This document shows, one piece after another, positions 6,958-9,485 of a stretch of 9,485 nucleotides of DNA. Where the stretch lies: assembly GCA_003670825.1 (NCBI GenBank), contig QWQL01000032.1, positions 1-9,485 of the forward strand, given 5' to 3'. This DNA is from Planctomycetota bacterium. Lineage in GTDB: Bacteria; Planctomycetota; Planctomycetia; Pirellulales; UBA1268. Position numbers and translations under genes: made by a program. The notes beneath the pieces are model-generated. The model was not told the origin of the DNA and did no database searches. It saw nothing but the letters and a program-made list of their open reading frames with translations. How positions within the stretch are numbered: position 1 is the first letter of the stretch; the number at the start of each line of letters is the position of its first letter.

Positions 6958-7749
6958 ATGCCTGTCATGGACACCTCCCGGCTTTCCGTTCCCGCCGCGG
7001 TGCTCTCCAAGGATCTCCGCCGGGCCCTGCGGATGGCCCGAGACCTGGGCGTGCAGGGCATCGAACTCGACGCGCGGCATGCGCTTGAGCCGGAGCTGAT
7101 GACACAGACCGGGCTGCGGCAGATCCGTAAGTGGCTCGGCGACGCAGGGGTCGTGGTGTCGGCGATCGCTTTCCGGACCCGCGGCGGCTACGGCGATCCC
7201 GAGCGGCTCGAGGGGCGAATCGCCGCGACGAAGGCGGCGCTCAAGCTCGCTCATGGACTCGGCGCCGGGCTGGTGCTCAATCACGTAGGCGACATCCCCC
7301 CGGAGCCGACGGGGCCGCAGTGGCAGCTGCTCGTTGACGTGCTCACCGATCTCGGTCAGTGGGGCGAACACGTCGGCGCCACACTCTGCGCCGAGGCAGG
7401 CCGCGCGGCTCCCGGCGACCTCCAGCGGCTGCTCGCGGCGATTCCCGCGGGCACCCTCGCCTGCGATCTGGTGACGGGTGCGCTCGTGGTGCACGACCAC
7501 GATCCGGTGGCCGCCGTCGCAACTCTGGGGCATCACGTCGCCTACGTGCATGCGACCGACGCGGTACCCGGTGCCTTCGCCGGCCACGGCCGTGCCGTGA
7601 TCCTCGGCACGGGTCAGGTCGACTTCGCTGCCGTCTTCGGCGCGGTCGAGGAGCGGGCCTACCGTGGCTGGATTGGCATCGAGCCCGTTGAAGAACGCGA
7701 CGCGCGAGTGGAACTGGCCGACGCCATGGCGCACCTCGCGGCCCTCTGA
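6958..7749 (+). CDS. Sugar-phosphate isomerase/epimerase-like TIM barrel protein
   Basis: Predicted cytoplasmic TIM-barrel enzyme of the xylose-isomerase/AP-endonuclease-2 superfamily, whose members isomerise or epimerise sugars using a divalent metal. Counting from the ATG at 6958 (263 residues), the chain begins with SVPAAVLSKDLRRAL and LGVQGIEL, a typical first strand and helix. Candidate metal or acid-base residues fall at expected strand ends: E146 in LCAEAG, D170 in ACDLVTG, H198 in YVHATD, then GTGQVDF (217-223) and E242 in GIEPVEE. Starts at GTG 6949 (adding three residues) or ATG 6967 (losing three) are also possible. 6958 has only a weak GGA four bases upstream. The substrate cannot be told from sequence. 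It stands alone on the plus strand, divergent from the NIF3 gene and 64 bases before the Cys-rich gene. Confidence 0.85.
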   Translation: MPVMDTSRLSVPAAVLSKDLRRALRMARDLGVQGIELDARHALEPELMTQTGLRQIRKWLGDAGVVVSAIAFRTRGGYGDPERLEGRIAATKAALKLAHGLGAGLVLNHVGDIPPEPTGPQWQLLVDVLTDLGQWGEHVGATLCAEAGRAAPGDLQRLLAAIPAGTLACDLVTGALVVHDHDPVAAVATLGHHVAYVHATDAVPGAFAGHGRAVILGTGQVDFAAVFGAVEERAYRGWIGIEPVEERDARVELADAMAHLAAL

Positions 7750-7783
7750 CCGGCCGAATGTTTGACCGGCCGAGTGCTTGACC
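7747..7783. repeat. Tandem 16-bp direct repeat overlapping a stop codon
   Basis: TGACCGGCCGAATGTT (7747-7762) is followed at once by TGACCGGCCGAGTGCT (7763-7778) and a third partial unit TGACC (7779-7783). The two full copies match at 14 of 16 positions, and each holds the palindrome CGGCCG. The first TGA is the stop codon of the TIM-barrel gene, and the last partial unit forms the -35 of a candidate promoter. Confidence 0.8.
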
Positions 7784-7806
7784 CACCTGCAGATAGAACA
7801 TAGCCT
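7778..7806 (+). promoter_or_regulatory. Candidate promoter giving a leaderless message for the Cys-rich gene
   Basis: TTGACC (7778-7783) and TAGCCT (7801-7806) are 17 bases apart. The expected transcription start would be within a base or two of the ATG at 7814. No Shine-Dalgarno is present in 7795-7813, which fits leaderless initiation. The -10 is weak (TAnnnT only). Confidence 0.35.
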
Positions 7807-7813
7807 CTAATTC

Positions 7814-8521
7814 ATGGCACGCGGAAGTTCAGCATCGCGGGCGGTTACCTGGCTCATGCTCGCCACCTACGTGGTGGTCGCATCGGGTCTGCCGCTCCCC
7901 ATCGCCGGTGGCCCGCCCGCGGTCGGATCCGCCGCCGCCACGCAGCTGGCCGACAAGGATCGCTCGCGGCCTTTTCCGTGCCTGGACAAGCCGTGCGGCT
8001 GCGCGACAGCCGAGCAGTGTTTTGCCGCCTGCTGCTGCAACACACCGGCCGAACTGCTCGCCTGGGCCAGCACGCACGACCTCGACCCAGCCACGCTTTA
8101 TGCACTGAAGCGCCGCGCGGCGACCCCCGCCCCCGCCCCCGCTCCCGCCCCCACGCCCGTCGCCGAGGCGACGTGCTGCTGCGCCGAGACCGGCGGCGAC
8201 TCGACCGCCAGCTGCACGGCGTCTCCGGAAACGACCGCCGCCACGCTGGCGGGTGAGGTCTGTGCCGACGAGCGATCGCCGGCCGCCGATGAGCCCGCTG
8301 CCCTGCCGGCCGTCGCGCCGGCCTGCGGCATGGTGTCGCTGCGGGCCATGCTCGCCTGCGGCGGCATCCTCGCCGGCTGGTCGGCCGCGATGATCTCCCT
8401 GCCCGCGCCGGCGATCGTGCGGGTCGAGCGCGCTGACTCCATCGTCGGCCTGCTCGTCGTCGCCGATGACTTCGCCATCTCCGTGAGCCCGACGCTCGAC
8501 GTCCCTCCTCCTCGGGCCTGA
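7814..8521 (+). CDS. Cys-rich exported or membrane-anchored protein of unknown function
   Basis: The function is unrecognised. The 235-residue product has 14 cysteines. Residues about 10-31 form a hydrophobic N-terminal segment after a short basic start, a signal peptide or membrane anchor. A compact Cys domain follows (56-75): C56-x4-C61-x-C63-x5-C69-x3-CCC(73-75). Next is an amphipathic NTPAELLAWA helix (76-85). I have a general memory of this Cys-domain style (PC..KPCGC..AEQC...CCC) from uncharacterised planctomycete and proteobacterial proteins, but cannot name a family. A Pro-Ala linker (104-115) leads to a CCC triplet (121-123), isolated cysteines at 134, 150, 171 and 182, and a hydrophobic segment (about 172-202). 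This suggests an envelope protein with metal- or disulfide-bearing modules. The ATG at 7814 lacks a ribosome site. The next gene, 137 bases on, is also exported, so a functional pair is possible. Confidence 0.72.
   Translation: MARGSSASRAVTWLMLATYVVVASGLPLPIAGGPPAVGSAAATQLADKDRSRPFPCLDKPCGCATAEQCFAACCCNTPAELLAWASTHDLDPATLYALKRRAATPAPAPAPAPTPVAEATCCCAETGGDSTASCTASPETTAATLAGEVCADERSPAADEPAALPAVAPACGMVSLRAMLACGGILAGWSAAMISLPAPAIVRVERADSIVGLLVVADDFAISVSPTLDVPPPRA
8126..8152 (+). repeat. CCCGCC hexanucleotide repeat encoding a Pro-Ala linker
   Basis: About four and a half copies of CCCGCC, one with a single substitution (GCT), encode alternating Pro-Ala within the Cys-rich protein. In-frame gain or loss of units would alter linker length without disrupting the gene. 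Confidence 0.75.
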
Positions 8522-8566
8522 ACGCCCCCTTTCCTTTCGTCGTTCAGGTCGCTTCCCCGGGCTGGC

Positions 8567-8582
8567 GAGAACGCTCGTTCTC
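8567..8582. promoter_or_regulatory. Perfect 16-base inverted repeat, candidate operator
   Basis: GAGAACG-CT-CGTTCTC is a perfect inverted repeat 77 bases upstream of the start codon at 8659. Its core GAACGCTCGTTC fits GAAC-N4-GTTC, the pattern of LexA (Cheo-type) boxes in Gram-positive bacteria. Whether a planctomycete LexA would bind it is unknown. The 2-base loop makes a DNA-binding site more likely than an RNA hairpin. Confidence 0.35.
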
Positions 8583-8603
8583 CGTCCGGCGGTAGCTCAT
8601 CCC

Positions 8604-8638
8604 TTCCGGCCGGGCTTTCGTACGCCCGCGTTCGGGAA
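8604..8638 (+). other. Predicted two-tier hairpin in the leader of the exported protein gene
   Basis: An inner stem CGGGC (8611-8615) and GCCCG (8624-8628) with an 8-base loop is nested in an outer TTCC (8604-8607) and GGAA (8635-8638). It ends nine bases before the AAGGAG ribosome site (8647-8652). It lacks a T-tract, so it could be a structured leader or the end of the upstream transcript. The rest of the 137-base spacer shows nothing else recognised. Confidence 0.3.
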
Positions 8639-8658
8639 CCATACCCAAGGAGTTTTCC

Positions 8659-9485
8659 ATGCGCTCGCTGTTTCGTTTCCGTTCCCTGCCCGCCGCCGTC
8701 GCGGCGTGCCTGTTCGTTCCCACCGTCGCGGCCATCTCGTTCGGCCATGGCGTCCAGTACCAGCTCACCTACGATCCCGTGGGAGGCACGATCCAGACGC
8801 GGCAAATCGTCTCCACCGACACCCGGCCCGTGACGCTCACCGACCTCACGCGGATCTACGTGATGCCGCTGCTCGTCGCCGATGGCACGACTCCGGCGGC
8901 TCACCCGGCGGCGCAGGCTGCCTGGTACAGCCAGCCCGACATCACGACGTATCCCTCGGGGAACGGGCTCTCGTACCAGTGGGACACGACCGCACCAACG
9001 GGTGGTCAACTCGCCGGCACCGGCTGGTCGTGGAAGGATTCGTCGTCGCTGCCCAACCTCGCGGGGACGGTATTCACCTACCAGTTCACCGACCGCGTGC
9101 TGAAGTGGGACGGCTCAGCGTTTTCCTCGGCAGCGGCGGGGGCAACGCAGCTGCAGGCGTTTCGCGGCGATGCCACCACGGTGCCAACCGTGCTGGTGAC
9201 GACTGCCAGCGGGTCATCGCTCGCCTATTCGGCCGTCAGTGCGGTGACGCAGAGCACGAACCCTCACTCAAACGCCGGCTTCCGGCTCCTCGGTGATGGC
9301 ACGAGCTTTGCGCCGGCTGCCGCGGGCATCGGCACCGACGGCATCTACCTGCAGGGTCTGCAGGTGACGACGACAGCCACGACGGCGGGCGGCTTGGCCG
9401 TGGGGGCGTCGGATCCGGCCTACATGGTGTTTTACAAGGACACGTCGTTCGCCGATGCCTACGCCGTGGCAGCGGCGTTCGCGAC
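8659..9485 (+). CDS. Secreted protein of unknown function, 3'-truncated
   Basis: Starts at an ATG preceded by AAGGAG with six bases of spacing, and stays open for 275 full codons to the window edge, so its true end lies outside. Residues 1 to about 28 form a signal peptide: a basic MRSLFRFR start, then a hydrophobic core with LFVPTVAAIS. The mature part is rich in Thr, Ser, Gly and Ala with aromatic strands such as VQYQLTYDP and FTYQFTDRVLKW, typical of extracellular beta-rich proteins. Many planctomycete proteins of this kind end in a PEP-CTERM sorting signal, which would lie beyond the window and cannot be checked. Later motifs include TDGIYLQGLQV and SDPAYMVFYKD. It contains almost no Cys after the signal peptide, in contrast to its Cys-rich neighbour. 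I do not recognise a specific family. Confidence 0.82.
   Translation, partial: MRSLFRFRSLPAAVAACLFVPTVAAISFGHGVQYQLTYDPVGGTIQTRQIVSTDTRPVTLTDLTRIYVMPLLVADGTTPAAHPAAQAAWYSQPDITTYPSGNGLSYQWDTTAPTGGQLAGTGWSWKDSSSLPNLAGTVFTYQFTDRVLKWDGSAFSSAAAGATQLQAFRGDATTVPTVLVTTASGSSLAYSAVSAVTQSTNPHSNAGFRLLGDGTSFAPAAAGIGTDGIYLQGLQVTTTATTAGGLAVGASDPAYMVFYKDTSFADAYAVAAAFA

Noticed and set aside
8098..9009. A 303-codon minus-strand frame spanning the Cys-rich gene end and the secreted-protein start
   Set aside because: It crosses a spacer and two plus-strand genes with good signals (signal peptides, AAGGAG site), and its product is low-complexity.

Overview
The window is GC-rich (roughly two thirds G+C by eye), densely coded and free of recognisable mobile elements, tRNAs, rRNAs or CRISPR arrays. 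Gene content and style suggest a bacterium of the Planctomycetes, probably near the Pirellulales. The pointers are a siroheme sulfite reductase, long basic low-complexity tails, an Eis-like GNAT, a Cys-rich exported protein and a large secreted beta-rich protein. This placement is inference from protein style, not a database result.

Layout. Positions 1-1695 (+) hold a sulfite reductase hemoprotein lacking only its N-terminus. It converges on a four-gene minus-strand block, read from 6891 down to 1761. In transcription order this is a NIF3-family metalloprotein (6891-6103), a family 2 glycosyltransferase (6012-5263), a 559-residue protein that resembles BshC only remotely (5218-3539), and a double-GNAT/SCP2-like acetyltransferase with a 155-residue basic N-terminal tail (3488-1761). 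Gaps inside the block are 90, 44 and 50 bases. A possible internal promoter lies before the glycosyltransferase and a weak terminator-like hairpin lies before the acetyltransferase.

A 57-base divergent spacer with an AT-rich near-palindrome separates this block from a plus-strand TIM-barrel sugar isomerase/epimerase-like gene (6958-7749). After a tandem 16-bp repeat comes a 235-residue Cys-rich exported or membrane protein (7814-8521) that may be translated from a leaderless message. A 137-base spacer with hairpins and a perfect 16-base inverted repeat follows. The last gene is a secreted protein (8659 to the window end) that runs off the edge.

How the genes may work together. The sulfite reductase supplies sulfide for cysteine synthesis. 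The minus-strand block combines a glycosyltransferase, a BshC-like protein and a tandem GNAT, and one can speculate about a small-thiol or sugar-conjugate pathway; nothing here proves it. The Cys-rich protein and the secreted protein are probably an envelope pair of unknown function. Most of the window is ordinary housekeeping. The least explained parts are the basic tail on the acetyltransferase, the BshC-like protein and the Cys-rich/secreted pair. No gene-free stretch exceeds 137 bases.
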